From Parafilimonas sp. (lineage in GTDB: Bacteria; Bacteroidota; Bacteroidia; Chitinophagales; Chitinophagaceae), in contig JAFMEZ010000010.1 of NCBI GenBank assembly GCA_017856455.1, positions 1 through 46,370 on the forward strand: a stretch of DNA of 46,370 bases, given 5' to 3'. This document shows, piece by piece, positions 1-8,286 of this stretch. The stretch's first letter is position 1. Each line of letters begins with the position of its first letter. The notes under the pieces were generated by a model. It ran no database searches. It had not been told where the DNA came from and was given only the letters and a program-made list of their open reading frames with translations. The position numbers were made by a program, and so were the translations under genes.

Positions 1-1
1 T

Positions 2-1684
2 ATGCCAGAATCAAATGTTTACGACGCGATTGTTGTGGGATCAGGAATCAGTGGTGGATGGGCTGCAAAAGAACTTACTGAAAAAGGTCTTAAAGTAATC
101 ATGCTCGAAAGAGGTGAGAACATCGAGCACGTAAAAGATTATGTGAATGCAACAAAAGATCCTTGGGAATTTCCACACCGCGGTGGAAGAACACAAGAGA
201 TGATTGAAAAATATCCGGTGTTGAAGCGCGACTATCCGTTGAGTGAAACGAATTTGAATTATTGGGTGAAAGACTGGGAATGTCCGTATACAGAAGTAAA
301 GAGATTTGACTGGTTTCGTGGTTATCATGTTGGTGGAAGATCACTGATGTGGGGAAGACAAAGCTATCGTTGGAGCAATATGGATTTTGAAGCCAACGCA
401 AAAGATGGCATAGGAACAGATTGGCCTATTCGTTATAAAGACATTGCACCTTGGTATGATTATGTAGAAGGATTTGCAGGTATCAGCGGATCAAGAGAAG
501 GATTGGATGTATTGCCAGATGGAAACTTCTTGCCTCCAATGGAATTGACATGTCTTGAAAAAGATGTAGCTGCAAGATGGAAAGAACATTATAAAGGTCA
601 AAGACATTTGATCATCGGAAGAACAGCCAATCTAACAAAACCACTTCCCGGCAGAACCAATTGCCAATTCAGAAACAAGTGTTCGCTGGGATGCCCATTT
701 GGTGCATATTTCAGCACACAAGCTTCTACACTTCCTGCTGCAATGAAAACAGGAAATCTAACACTTCGTCCTTATTCTATTGTTACGAAAGTGTTGTATG
801 ATAAAGACACTCAACGTGCAACAGGTGTTGAAGTGTTGGATGCTGAAACAAACAAGACATATGAATTCAAAGCAAAAATTGTTTTCCTTAATGCATCAAC
901 ATTAAACAGCACTTGGGTATTGTTGAACTCTGCAACTGATGTCTTCCCTGATGGATTGGGTAGTTCAAGCGGACAACTAGGACACAACCTGATGGATCAT
1001 CACCTTGGTGTACGCATCACAGGAAAAGCTGAAGGTTACGAAGACAAATATTATTTCGGCCGTCGTCCAAATGGATTCTATATTCCACGATTCAGAAACT
1101 TGAATGGAGAAAAGAGAGACTATATCAGAGGATTTGGATATCAGGGTCAGGGCAACAGAGAAAACTGGAACAGAAATATTGCTGAATATAATATTGGTGT
1201 GGAATTGAAAGAATTGTTGACCGAGCCTGGTTCATGGCAAGTTGGAATGGGTGGATTCGGAGAAATTCTACCATACCATGAAAACAAAGTCACACTCGAC
1301 AAAACAAAAACTGATAAGTGGGGATTGAATGTATTGGCCATCGATTGCGAACTCAAACAAAATGAGTTGAACATGCGCAAAGACATGTTGAATGATGGTA
1401 TTGAAATGCTTGAAGCAGCTGGGCTGAAAAATGTAAAAGGTGTTGATGGAGATGGTACTCCTGGTCGTGGTATTCACGAAATGGGTACTGCAAGAATGGG
1501 TACTGATCCAAAAAATTCAGTGCTCAATAAATTCAATCAGGTTTGGGATGCAAAGAATGTATTCGTAACTGATGGTGCGTTCATGACTTCTGCAAATTGC
1601 GTGAACCCATCCCTCACCTACATGGCAATGACAGCGCGTGCTGCAGACTTTGCCGTAAGTGAGTTGAAAAAAGGTAATTTATAA
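2..1684 (+). CDS. GMC-family FAD-dependent oxidoreductase
   Basis: Predicted flavoenzyme of the glucose-methanol-choline family, which oxidises sugar or alcohol hydroxyls using FAD. The N-terminus carries the dinucleotide-binding motif GSGISGG (about residues 13-19) followed by an acidic strand end (MLERGE). A Cys-bearing segment (NKCSLGCPFGAYF) lies near residue 225. The C-terminus has the family's HEMGTARMG block and the NPSLT signature. At 560 aa it matches full-length Bacteroidota members. The ATG begins at the second base of the window, so nothing upstream can be seen and a few more N-terminal residues cannot be excluded. In related genomes a small gluconate-dehydrogenase-type subunit often lies upstream; that is knowledge of the family, not visible here. 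The substrate is unknown. Confidence 0.9.
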   Translation: MPESNVYDAIVVGSGISGGWAAKELTEKGLKVIMLERGENIEHVKDYVNATKDPWEFPHRGGRTQEMIEKYPVLKRDYPLSETNLNYWVKDWECPYTEVKRFDWFRGYHVGGRSLMWGRQSYRWSNMDFEANAKDGIGTDWPIRYKDIAPWYDYVEGFAGISGSREGLDVLPDGNFLPPMELTCLEKDVAARWKEHYKGQRHLIIGRTANLTKPLPGRTNCQFRNKCSLGCPFGAYFSTQASTLPAAMKTGNLTLRPYSIVTKVLYDKDTQRATGVEVLDAETNKTYEFKAKIVFLNASTLNSTWVLLNSATDVFPDGLGSSSGQLGHNLMDHHLGVRITGKAEGYEDKYYFGRRPNGFYIPRFRNLNGEKRDYIRGFGYQGQGNRENWNRNIAEYNIGVELKELLTEPGSWQVGMGGFGEILPYHENKVTLDKTKTDKWGLNVLAIDCELKQNELNMRKDMLNDGIEMLEAAGLKNVKGVDGDGTPGRGIHEMGTARMGTDPKNSVLNKFNQVWDAKNVFVTDGAFMTSANCVNPSLTYMAMTARAADFAVSELKKGNL

Positions 1685-1686
1685 AA

Positions 1687-1742
1687 GTTATAAGTTGTAT
1701 GTTCTAGGTTATAAGTTTAACTTAGAACTTACAACCTACAAC
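1687..1742. repeat. Heptad-phased imperfect palindrome
   Basis: The sequence reads as four forward heptamers of form GTTNTAN (1687-1714), a centre GTTTAAC (1715-1721), then three reversed heptamers NTANAAC (1722-1742). Folding about T1718 pairs 1693-1717 with 1719-1743, with three mismatches and one G.U in 25 positions. It fills nearly the whole gap between the oxidoreductase stop and the next gene. It could act as an RNA hairpin or terminator, but no clear T-tract follows. It may belong to a dispersed genomic repeat family. Confidence 0.8.
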
Positions 1743-1761
1743 TCTTTCGTACCTTCGCTCC

Positions 1762-2538
1762 ATGTTAAAATCCACGCTCATCAAGGCTGCAAAAGCTTCT
1801 GGTGCACTCATCAAAGAAAAAATCAACGGAAAATTTCTGGTCGAACACAAAGAGGGTCCGAATAATCTCGTAACTGAAGTAGACAAGGCTTCGGAAGCCT
1901 TGATCATGAATATCATCCGTGAAGCATTTCCTGATCATTATATATTAAGTGAAGAAATTGGAGCATTGGAAATGGACTCCTCTTACAAATGGATCATTGA
2001 CCCCATTGATGGTACAGTAAATTTTGCAAATGGTATTCCTTTGTGCTGTGTGAGTATCGCAATCGAAAAGGATGGTGAAATGATTATGGGCGCAGTATAC
2101 AATCCGATGATGGATGAATTCTTCTTTGCAGAAAAACATCATGGTGCATTTTTAAATGATCGCCGCATTCATGTTAGTGAACAACATCAAGTGCGTCACG
2201 CTTGTCTTGTTACTGGTTTTCCCTACTCATATTTAAACAGCGAAAACGGTCCACTTGAAGTTTTTGGTAGATTGATCAGAGAAGGAATACCTGTTCGTCG
2301 TCTTGGCTCAGCTGCAATCGATCTTTGTTGGGTAGCTGCAGGAAGATTTGATGGATACTATGAACACAAGTTGCAGGCTTGGGATAGTGCAGCAGGATTT
2401 TTAATGGTTGAAGAAGCAGGTGGGAAAGTAACAGATTTTAAAGGTGATTATTATTCTCCTTATCAGCCACACCTTGTTGCTACCAATGGAAAAATACACG
2501 ACGAACTGTTGAAATGGATTTCAAACACGCATCAATAA
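1762..2538 (+). CDS. Inositol monophosphatase family protein
   Basis: Predicted Mg2+/Li+-sensitive phosphatase of the IMPase/SuhB/CysQ superfamily. Metal-site residues are visible: SEE at about 63-65, the IIDPIDGT block at 78-85, and the C-terminal AWDSAAGFLMVEEAGG block. The length of 258 aa is normal. The likely substrate is myo-inositol-1-phosphate or a related sugar phosphate; a CysQ-like role on 3'-phosphoadenosine phosphate cannot be excluded from motifs alone. The ATG is preceded 5 nt upstream by TACCTTCG (1750-1757), resembling the Bacteroidota -7 box, so the transcript may have almost no leader. thiL follows after 6 nt, so the two are probably co-transcribed. Confidence 0.9.
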   Translation: MLKSTLIKAAKASGALIKEKINGKFLVEHKEGPNNLVTEVDKASEALIMNIIREAFPDHYILSEEIGALEMDSSYKWIIDPIDGTVNFANGIPLCCVSIAIEKDGEMIMGAVYNPMMDEFFFAEKHHGAFLNDRRIHVSEQHQVRHACLVTGFPYSYLNSENGPLEVFGRLIREGIPVRRLGSAAIDLCWVAAGRFDGYYEHKLQAWDSAAGFLMVEEAGGKVTDFKGDYYSPYQPHLVATNGKIHDELLKWISNTHQ

Positions 2539-2544
2539 AATTAT

Positions 2545-3576
2545 ATGTCGAACAGAACTGAAGTCAATGATTATGGTGAATTCGGATTGATTCATCACCT
2601 CACAAAAAATATTGAACTCCAAAACGCATCATCTATACTGGGTGTAGGTGACGATGCTGCTGTCATTGATCATTTTGGAAAACAAACAGTGGTTACAACC
2701 GACCTGTTGTTGGAAGGAGTGCATTTTGATTTGGCATATACACCACTAAAACATCTTGGATATAAATCGGTTGTTGTAAACCTGAGTGATATCTATGCAA
2801 TGAATGCAACGCCTACACAAATCACACTCAGTATTGGCATCAGCAGCAAAGTAAGTGTTGAAGCGCTTGAAGAGTTTTATGATGGTGTATACATCGCTTG
2901 TGAAGAATATGGTGTTGATTTAGTAGGTGGTGATACTTCGGCTTCACAAAAAGGATTTATCATTTCTGTAACGGCAATTGGAGAAGTGAATGAAGAAAAA
3001 GTTGTGAAAAGATCAACTGCCCAAAAAGGAGACCTGATCTGTGTTTCAGGAGATTTAGGTGCGGCTTATATTGGATTGCTTTTTCTGGAAAGAGAGAAAA
3101 AAATATTTTTGGAATCACCACAAGTACAGCCCGATCTTGAAAACGAATCTTATGTTATCGGCCGTTTACTCAAACCAAAAGCAAGAAAAGATATTGTTGA
3201 GTTTTTAGAACAACAGGGAGTTACTCCAACATCAATGATGGATATCAGCGATGGACTGAGCTCTGAAATTTTACATATCTGTGAAAAAAGTGGCGTGGGT
3301 TGCGTGATATACGAAGAAAAAATTCCCATTGCAGAAGACTCAAGAAATGCAGCATATAAATTTGAAATTGATCCAACTGCTTGTGCATTGAGTGGGGGAG
3401 AGGATTATGAACTGCTGTTTACCATAAAGCAGGATGATTATGAAAAGCTTACACTAAATGAACAAATCAGTGTAATTGGATATATCACTGAAGCTGATCA
3501 GGGAGCAAAAATCAAAACCAAGGGTGGTAACACATTTGATGTTACTGCACAAGGTTGGAATGCTTTTAAAAAATAA
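2545..3576 (+). CDS. thiL: Thiamine-monophosphate kinase ThiL
   Basis: Phosphorylates thiamine monophosphate to the cofactor thiamine diphosphate using ATP, the last step of the pathway; cytoplasmic. It belongs to the PurM/SelD/ThiL fold. Visible motifs are the N-terminal GEFGLI, GVGDDAAV near residue 35, TTDLLLEGVHF, NLSDIYAMNA, and LVGGDTSAS in the middle, with GGEDYELLF toward the C-terminus. The length of 343 aa is typical. It lies 6 nt downstream of the IMPase-like gene. Its TAA abuts the stop of the oppositely oriented amidase with no base between. No thi biosynthesis genes are adjacent. Confidence 0.95.
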   Translation: MSNRTEVNDYGEFGLIHHLTKNIELQNASSILGVGDDAAVIDHFGKQTVVTTDLLLEGVHFDLAYTPLKHLGYKSVVVNLSDIYAMNATPTQITLSIGISSKVSVEALEEFYDGVYIACEEYGVDLVGGDTSASQKGFIISVTAIGEVNEEKVVKRSTAQKGDLICVSGDLGAAYIGLLFLEREKKIFLESPQVQPDLENESYVIGRLLKPKARKDIVEFLEQQGVTPTSMMDISDGLSSEILHICEKSGVGCVIYEEKIPIAEDSRNAAYKFEIDPTACALSGGEDYELLFTIKQDDYEKLTLNEQISVIGYITEADQGAKIKTKGGNTFDVTAQGWNAFKK

Positions 3577-4380
3577 TTAATCAGCAATATAGAAAGCATC
3601 AGCATCGCTCCAGAAAGGAAAGCGAGCTCTTACTGCATCAAGTTTTTCTCTGCTTAATGTTATCGTATGAATGTCTTCATGCTCAGAAGCGTGATACAAC
3701 ACTTCACCCAATGGATCAATTACCATAGAATCACCAGCATGATCTGTGCCATTGAAATCTTTGCCAATCCTGTTTACACCAATAACGAAAGACTGGTTCT
3801 CTATCGCTCTTGCATTTAATAAGGTTTTCCAAGCGTGACTTCTTGAAGCTGGCCAATTGGCAACATAAAGCAATACATCATACTCTGGATAAACACCTTC
3901 ATCATCCTGTTGCAATTGCTGTCTTGCCCAAACTGGAAACCTCAAGTCGTAACATATCTGAAGATTAATTCTCCATCCACCAACACTTGCTATTGCTCTC
4001 TTTGATCCATGTGCATAATGTTGGTCTTCGCCGGCCAATGAAAAACAATGTCGTTTATTATATTGTCCAACCTGCCCATTGGGCAAAACCCATAGCAGTC
4101 GATTGTAAAACTGGTCGTCCTCTTCAATAATTAAGCTGCCTGCTAGAATTACATTTTTCTTCTTCGCGATTGACTTCATCCACTCAACGGTATCACCATC
4201 CATTTTTTCAGCAAGCTTTTCCGGCTCCATGCTAAATCCAGTAGAAAACATTTCCGGAAGCACAATAATGTTAGTAGGCGCCTCTATGGATAAAATCTTT
4301 TCTTCAAAATTTTTAATGTTTGCTTGTTTATCCTCCCAAACCAAATTGCTTTGAATCAATGAAAATGTAAGTGTATCCAT
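3577..4380 (-). CDS. Nitrilase-superfamily amidohydrolase (omega-amidase/YafV-like)
   Basis: Carbon-nitrogen hydrolase with the complete Glu-Lys-Cys triad: E43 in LPEMFSTGF, K109 in YNKRHCF and C143 in QICYDLRFPVW. The 267-aa length and the ICYDLRFP motif place it nearest the YafV/Nit2 omega-amidase group, which deaminates 2-oxoglutaramate or 2-oxosuccinamate in metabolite repair; a precise substrate is inferred only. It has no signal peptide, so it is cytoplasmic. It lies 9 nt downstream of recX on the same strand and is probably co-transcribed with it. Confidence 0.88.
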   Translation of the reverse strand: MDTLTFSLIQSNLVWEDKQANIKNFEEKILSIEAPTNIIVLPEMFSTGFSMEPEKLAEKMDGDTVEWMKSIAKKKNVILAGSLIIEEDDQFYNRLLWVLPNGQVGQYNKRHCFSLAGEDQHYAHGSKRAIASVGGWRINLQICYDLRFPVWARQQLQQDDEGVYPEYDVLLYVANWPASRSHAWKTLLNARAIENQSFVIGVNRIGKDFNGTDHAGDSMVIDPLGEVLYHASEHEDIHTITLSREKLDAVRARFPFWSDADAFYIAD

Positions 4381-4389
4381 TGTTTAAAA

Positions 4390-4893
4390 TTAATCCTTTT
4401 CTTTTTCTACAAGTTGTTTTAACAGTTTGCTGATGACAGGATTTTCAAATCCTCGAGATAAAAAATATTGTCGCGTTTTTGCTTGCTTAACATAAATGGT
4501 AATGCCCTGTCCCTTTATTGAGGTCCATTTTTTTTGCATAAGCCTGTTCAGTGTTTTTTCATAATCAGCAGGATCAATTTCTTCCCTGATTGCTTTTTGG
4601 ATGCTGTATGTTGAAACACCTTTCTTTCTCAACTCTAGTTCTATTTTCTTTTTACCCCATCCCTTCATCCTAAACTTACCCCCAGCAAAAGCTTTTGCAA
4701 AGCGCTCTTCATTTAAAAAACCATCTTCAATCAGTTTTGCAATGATTTCATTTGCGGCGGTCCACCCAATGCCCATGTTGGAGAGTTTTGCCTTAACCTC
4801 TGCGTGGTTTCTTTCCTGAAACGCACAATAGTGCCGGATCTTTACAAGCGCCTGTTCGGGTGTAATGGGTTTTCTAAATGATTTCTTTTCCAT
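4390..4893 (-). CDS. recX: Recombination regulator RecX
   Basis: Small helical protein that modulates RecA filaments. It shows the RecX three-helix tandem architecture: an initial ALVKIRHYCAFQERNHAEVKAKL block, then IIAKLIEDGFLNEERFAKAFAGGKFRMKGWGKKKI split over two repeats. The motif LxxxGFLNExRFAxA is diagnostic. I chose the ATG at 4893 (MEKKSF...); an in-frame TTG at 4905 would add four residues but has no advantage. The length is 167 aa. It is divergent from dnaN, with 146 bp between the starts. recA is not in the window. Confidence 0.88.
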   Translation of the reverse strand: MEKKSFRKPITPEQALVKIRHYCAFQERNHAEVKAKLSNMGIGWTAANEIIAKLIEDGFLNEERFAKAFAGGKFRMKGWGKKKIELELRKKGVSTYSIQKAIREEIDPADYEKTLNRLMQKKWTSIKGQGITIYVKQAKTRQYFLSRGFENPVISKLLKQLVEKEKD

Positions 4894-5007
4894 TATGATG
4901 GGCAAGTTACTCGATGATTCAGATTAGACATTCGGTTTTCAACATTAAAACATTGTTTTTCGCTCAAAATGTCGAAAAATCAGCATTTCATTTCGTGCTG
5001 GTCCAAC

Positions 5008-5015
5008 TATATTTG
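5008..5015 (+). promoter_or_regulatory. Candidate -7 box of dnaN (TATATTTG)
   Basis: TATATTTG is an exact match to the Bacteroidota -7 consensus TAnnTTTG, 24 nt before the dnaN ATG. A TTTC at 4986-4989 is a weak candidate for the -33 TTTG element. The spacing predicts a short leader of roughly 20 nt. Confidence 0.5.
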
Positions 5016-5039
5016 CTTCATACAAATCATATCTATTTT

Positions 5040-6152
5040 ATGAAATTTATTGTTTCTTCTTCGGCATTGCTAAAACAACTGCAACAGATCAATGGTGTTA
5101 TTGGATCAAACAACGTATTGCCGATTTTAGAGGATTTTCTATTTGAGATTGAAAAAAATAAACTTACCGTTGTGGCGACCGACTTGGAGACGGTGATGAA
5201 AATTCATTTGGATATAGAAGCCAAAGACAGTGGTCGCGTATGTATTCCAGCAAAAATTTTGATGGATTCACTCAAAAACCTTCCTAATCAGCCATTGACG
5301 TTTGATATTGATAAAAATTTTGGAATTGAAATCACAAGCGATAATGGTAAATACAAGGTGATGGGTGAGAACCCGGATAATTTTCCAAAAGAACCTCCTG
5401 CAGATGGAACATCTGCGTTTACATTGAGCAGTCATGCGCTATTGACGGCAATCAACAAAACCATCTACGCTGTAAGCAACGACGATCTTCGTCCAGCTAT
5501 GACAGGTGTGTTTTTTGAATTGGAAAAAGCAGGACTCACATGTGTTGCAACAGATGCACACCGACTGGTAAGATATAAACTGAAAGACGTGAAGTGTCCA
5601 AAACAAGACTCTTTCATCGTTCCAAAAAAACCGCTCAATCTTTTAAAGACTTCACTGCCAGATAACGACGATGAAATTTCTGTTTCTTACAACAGCAATC
5701 ATATGTTTGTAACACATGGCACAGTGGAACTTTCATGTCGCTTGCTTGATGCAAGGTTCCCAGATTATAAGGTGGTCATCCCCGCAGAGAATCCTTACAG
5801 AATGACAGTTGGTCGACAGGATTTCCAAGCTGCACTAAGACGTGTAAGCATCTTCAGTAATAAGAGTACCAATCTTGTTACATTGAATATTTCAGGAAAT
5901 GAACTTCAGTTGACTGCCCAAGATGTTGATTTTAGTTTTGAGGGAAATGAAAGAATGTCTTGTCAATACAAAGGAGAAGATATTATCATTTCTTTCAATG
6001 CAAGGTTTTTAATTGAAATGTTGTCTGGAACAGAAAGCGACGAAGTGAATGTTGAATTGTCGACTCCAACAAAGGCTGGTTTGATTAAGCCGGTTGAACA
6101 GGATGAAAATGAAGACTTATTGATGCTTGCTATGCCATTGATGTCTAATTAA
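5040..6152 (+). CDS. dnaN: DNA polymerase III beta subunit (sliding clamp)
   Basis: The ring-shaped processivity clamp that tethers DNA polymerase III to DNA. The start at 5040 (MKFIVSSSALLKQLQQING) gives 370 aa, the standard length, and matches the family N-terminus. The open frame extends 42 codons further upstream, but that stretch has no homology and contains the -7 box at 5008-5015. Three clamp domains can be followed, including GVFFELEKAGLTCVATDAHRL in domain 2 and the hydrophobic C-terminal tail LMLAMPLMSN. A membrane hydroxylase gene follows after 7 nt, so this is the first gene of a dnaN-hydroxylase-kdsB operon. dnaA is not in the window. Confidence 0.95.
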   Translation: MKFIVSSSALLKQLQQINGVIGSNNVLPILEDFLFEIEKNKLTVVATDLETVMKIHLDIEAKDSGRVCIPAKILMDSLKNLPNQPLTFDIDKNFGIEITSDNGKYKVMGENPDNFPKEPPADGTSAFTLSSHALLTAINKTIYAVSNDDLRPAMTGVFFELEKAGLTCVATDAHRLVRYKLKDVKCPKQDSFIVPKKPLNLLKTSLPDNDDEISVSYNSNHMFVTHGTVELSCRLLDARFPDYKVVIPAENPYRMTVGRQDFQAALRRVSIFSNKSTNLVTLNISGNELQLTAQDVDFSFEGNERMSCQYKGEDIIISFNARFLIEMLSGTESDEVNVELSTPTKAGLIKPVEQDENEDLLMLAMPLMSN

Positions 6153-6159
6153 TAATCAT

Positions 6160-6978
6160 ATGGATAAAATCATAACATATTTCAGTGACCTGGAAAAAAG
6201 ACCCCTCGAAAGAGCGGGTTTTTTTATCGCCGGCATGATCCTGCTTTGGGCAATCGAACACCTCGTTCCGCTTATTCATAATCATTATAAAAAAAATAAA
6301 TTGCGCCATGCCGGTACGAACCTGGCGTTTACAGCAATCCATTTTGTCATACATACCCTTTTGGCTGGAGGAATTGTTTTGATTGCTGGATATACCACAA
6401 CCAATGGCTGGGGAATTGTACAATGGACCAACGCAGGAGCGTTGTCAACCATTTTAATCACTTGTTTAACATTGGATTTTTTTGCTGGATGGCTTTGTCA
6501 TTTTGTTGAACATAAAATAAGTTTGTTTTGGAGATTCCACATCATTCATCATGCAGACAATAATGTTGATGTAACAACGGGATTAAGACACCATCCGCTT
6601 GAATCTGTTTGGAGGGGTTTGTTTTTTTACATGGGAATTTTTGCGGCGGGCGCACCCATGTACGCCGTTCTTTTGTATCAAACCATATTGGTGTTTATAA
6701 CTGGATTTACCCACGCAAACATCAGCCTTCCTGGTTGGATAGATAAAATTATTTCTTTCATATTGGTATCTCCAAACATGCACAAGGTGCACCACCACTG
6801 GAAACAACCCTATACAGACAGCAACTATGGTGCGGTGTTTTCAATTTGGGATAGAATGCTTGGTACCTATATGGAGTTGGACCACAATAAAATTAAATAC
6901 GGACTTGATCGATATTATCCAAATGAAAAGGATGAAGAGTTTGTATCATTAATGAAACGGCCGTTTCAAAAACTTTAA
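6160..6978 (+). CDS. Sterol desaturase / fatty acid hydroxylase family membrane protein
   Basis: Integral membrane di-iron enzyme. Three histidine clusters match the fatty acid hydroxylase superfamily: HFVEH (near 114-118), HIIHHAD (near 126-132) and HKVHHHW (near 209-215). Hydrophobic segments surround them (about 20-38, 55-80, 95-112, 150-180). The length is 272 aa. Family members hydroxylate or desaturate lipids or carotenoids; the substrate here is unknown. It sits 7 nt after dnaN, and its stop overlaps the kdsB start as TAATG (6976-6980), which implies translational coupling with a lipopolysaccharide gene and perhaps a lipid A or membrane-lipid role; this is inference. Confidence 0.85.
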   Translation: MDKIITYFSDLEKRPLERAGFFIAGMILLWAIEHLVPLIHNHYKKNKLRHAGTNLAFTAIHFVIHTLLAGGIVLIAGYTTTNGWGIVQWTNAGALSTILITCLTLDFFAGWLCHFVEHKISLFWRFHIIHHADNNVDVTTGLRHHPLESVWRGLFFYMGIFAAGAPMYAVLLYQTILVFITGFTHANISLPGWIDKIISFILVSPNMHKVHHHWKQPYTDSNYGAVFSIWDRMLGTYMELDHNKIKYGLDRYYPNEKDEEFVSLMKRPFQKL

Positions 6979-7706
6979 TGGTGAAAAAAATCGCATTCAT
7001 TCCTGCCAGATATGCTGCTACAAGGTTTCCCGGAAAACTCATGCAAAAAATTGGTGAGAAAACCATTATCAATATGGTTTATGAAAATGCCAAAGAGATG
7101 AATTTATTTGATGATGTGATTGTTGTTACAGACAGTGATATCATTGCTGAAGAGATTAGCCACATAGGTGGAAGGTGTATAAAAAGTAAAAAAGAGCACC
7201 AAAGTGGAAGCGACAGAATAGCTGAAGCTTGTGTTGATATGGATGTTGATGTGATTATTAACATCCAAGGTGATGAGCCGTTTATAAAAAAACAACCGCT
7301 TGAAGACCTTGTGAATTGTTTTAATGACAAAAGTGTTTCGGTAGCGTCTCTCATGCAAAAATTTCCAGAAAACGAATCATACGAAAATTCAAATCTTGTT
7401 AAGGTTGTTTGCAACAAACTCAATGATGCTCTTTATTTCAGCAGGTCTGTGATTCCATACAAGAGAAATAAAGAGATTGAGGAAATTTTATACAGACATA
7501 TTGGTGTTTATGCATATAGAAAAGATATGCTTTTACAATTTACCAAGTGGCCTATGGGAAGGTTGGAAAAACTGGAAATGCTGGAGCAATTAAGATATCT
7601 TGAAAACGGAGTTTCAATCAGGATGGTTGAAACCGATGAAGCAAGCGTTGGAATTGACACACCAGAAGACCTTAAAAAAGCAATCGCTTTTTACAACAAC
7701 AAATAA
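6978..7706 (+). CDS. kdsB: 3-deoxy-manno-octulosonate cytidylyltransferase KdsB
   Basis: Activates Kdo with CTP to give CMP-Kdo for the lipopolysaccharide inner core; cytoplasmic. Hallmarks are the N-terminal IPARYAATRFPGKLMQKIG loop (about 7-25), the INIQGDEPF metal/nucleotide motif near residue 95, YFSRSVIPYKR, and the C-terminal GIDTPEDLKKA. At 242 aa it is standard length. The ATG overlaps the preceding stop by one base. The Kdo-5-phosphate-pathway gene kdsD lies far away at 34.8-35.8 kb on the other strand, so the pathway is not clustered. Confidence 0.95.
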   Translation: MVKKIAFIPARYAATRFPGKLMQKIGEKTIINMVYENAKEMNLFDDVIVVTDSDIIAEEISHIGGRCIKSKKEHQSGSDRIAEACVDMDVDVIINIQGDEPFIKKQPLEDLVNCFNDKSVSVASLMQKFPENESYENSNLVKVVCNKLNDALYFSRSVIPYKRNKEIEEILYRHIGVYAYRKDMLLQFTKWPMGRLEKLEMLEQLRYLENGVSIRMVETDEASVGIDTPEDLKKAIAFYNNK

Positions 7707-7708
7707 TA

Positions 7709-8212
7709 TTATTTTTTCTTGAACACGGGGACGGTGCTGCAGGGCTCACCATACATTAGTGACTTTGCAACAGGAACAAGCTTGTTGGCAATCATCAGAA
7801 ATGCTGCAGAGGGAATTTCTAGGTCTCCACAACCTTTTACAACAACCCTTTTGTCTTTGTATTCATCCGTAGAGATTGAATCAATATTTTTTTCTATTGT
7901 TTTTTCAATCGCTTCTGATTTATTTCCAAAGTATATATCGTTTGTATATGGAGATAGTTTTGCGCTTATGAGCATGTATGCCCACATGGGAATCACTGCG
8001 TCTACCGAACAAAAAACAGCTACCAGCTTATCTTTATAATCTTGCCAGTTGATTTTATCAAGCTGTTCTCTAAAATCTTTTTCTTTCAATATCATTTCCA
8101 TGAAAAGAAAGTTTTTTAGATCCAACTCTACAACTTCGTTTTTGGGATAAAATATTTCCAGGTCTAATGTAATGATTCCACTATCTGCAACCTTGTTTAC
8201 AATTCCTTCCAT
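7709..8212 (-). CDS. DUF2480 family protein
   Basis: Conserved Bacteroidota protein of unknown function (167 aa). It is recognised by the N-terminal block MEGIVNKVADSGIITLDLE, the segment LVAVFCSVDAVIPMWAYML, and the C-terminal VVVKGCGDLEIPSAAFLMI. No signal peptide or membrane helix is evident. The two Cys residues sit in conserved-looking hydrophobic strands. It lies downstream of the ppiD-like gene on the same strand, but a hairpin separates them, so it may have its own promoter. It ends 2 nt from kdsB, which points the other way. Confidence 0.85.
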   Translation of the reverse strand: MEGIVNKVADSGIITLDLEIFYPKNEVVELDLKNFLFMEMILKEKDFREQLDKINWQDYKDKLVAVFCSVDAVIPMWAYMLISAKLSPYTNDIYFGNKSEAIEKTIEKNIDSISTDEYKDKRVVVKGCGDLEIPSAAFLMIANKLVPVAKSLMYGEPCSTVPVFKKK

Positions 8213-8235
8213 TGTACAAAATTACCCAAAATACA

Positions 8236-8258
8236 ACAGCCACCCATGGGGCGGCTGT
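8236..8258 (-). terminator. Candidate intrinsic terminator after the ppiD-like gene
   Basis: The hairpin pairs ACAGCC with GGCTGT and continues CCC with GGG around an ATG loop (one A.C mismatch). On the minus strand it is followed by a moderately T-rich stretch (TGTATTTTG). It lies 28 nt downstream of the ppiD-like stop and upstream of the DUF2480 gene on the same strand. The T-run is imperfect, so termination may be partial. Confidence 0.5.
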
Positions 8259-8286
8259 GTGTGTTGTTTTCTCATTAGCAGACTTT

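Noticed and set aside
4914-5039. N-terminal extension of dnaN
   Set aside because: The 42 extra codons have no clamp homology and contain the -7 box TATATTTG.
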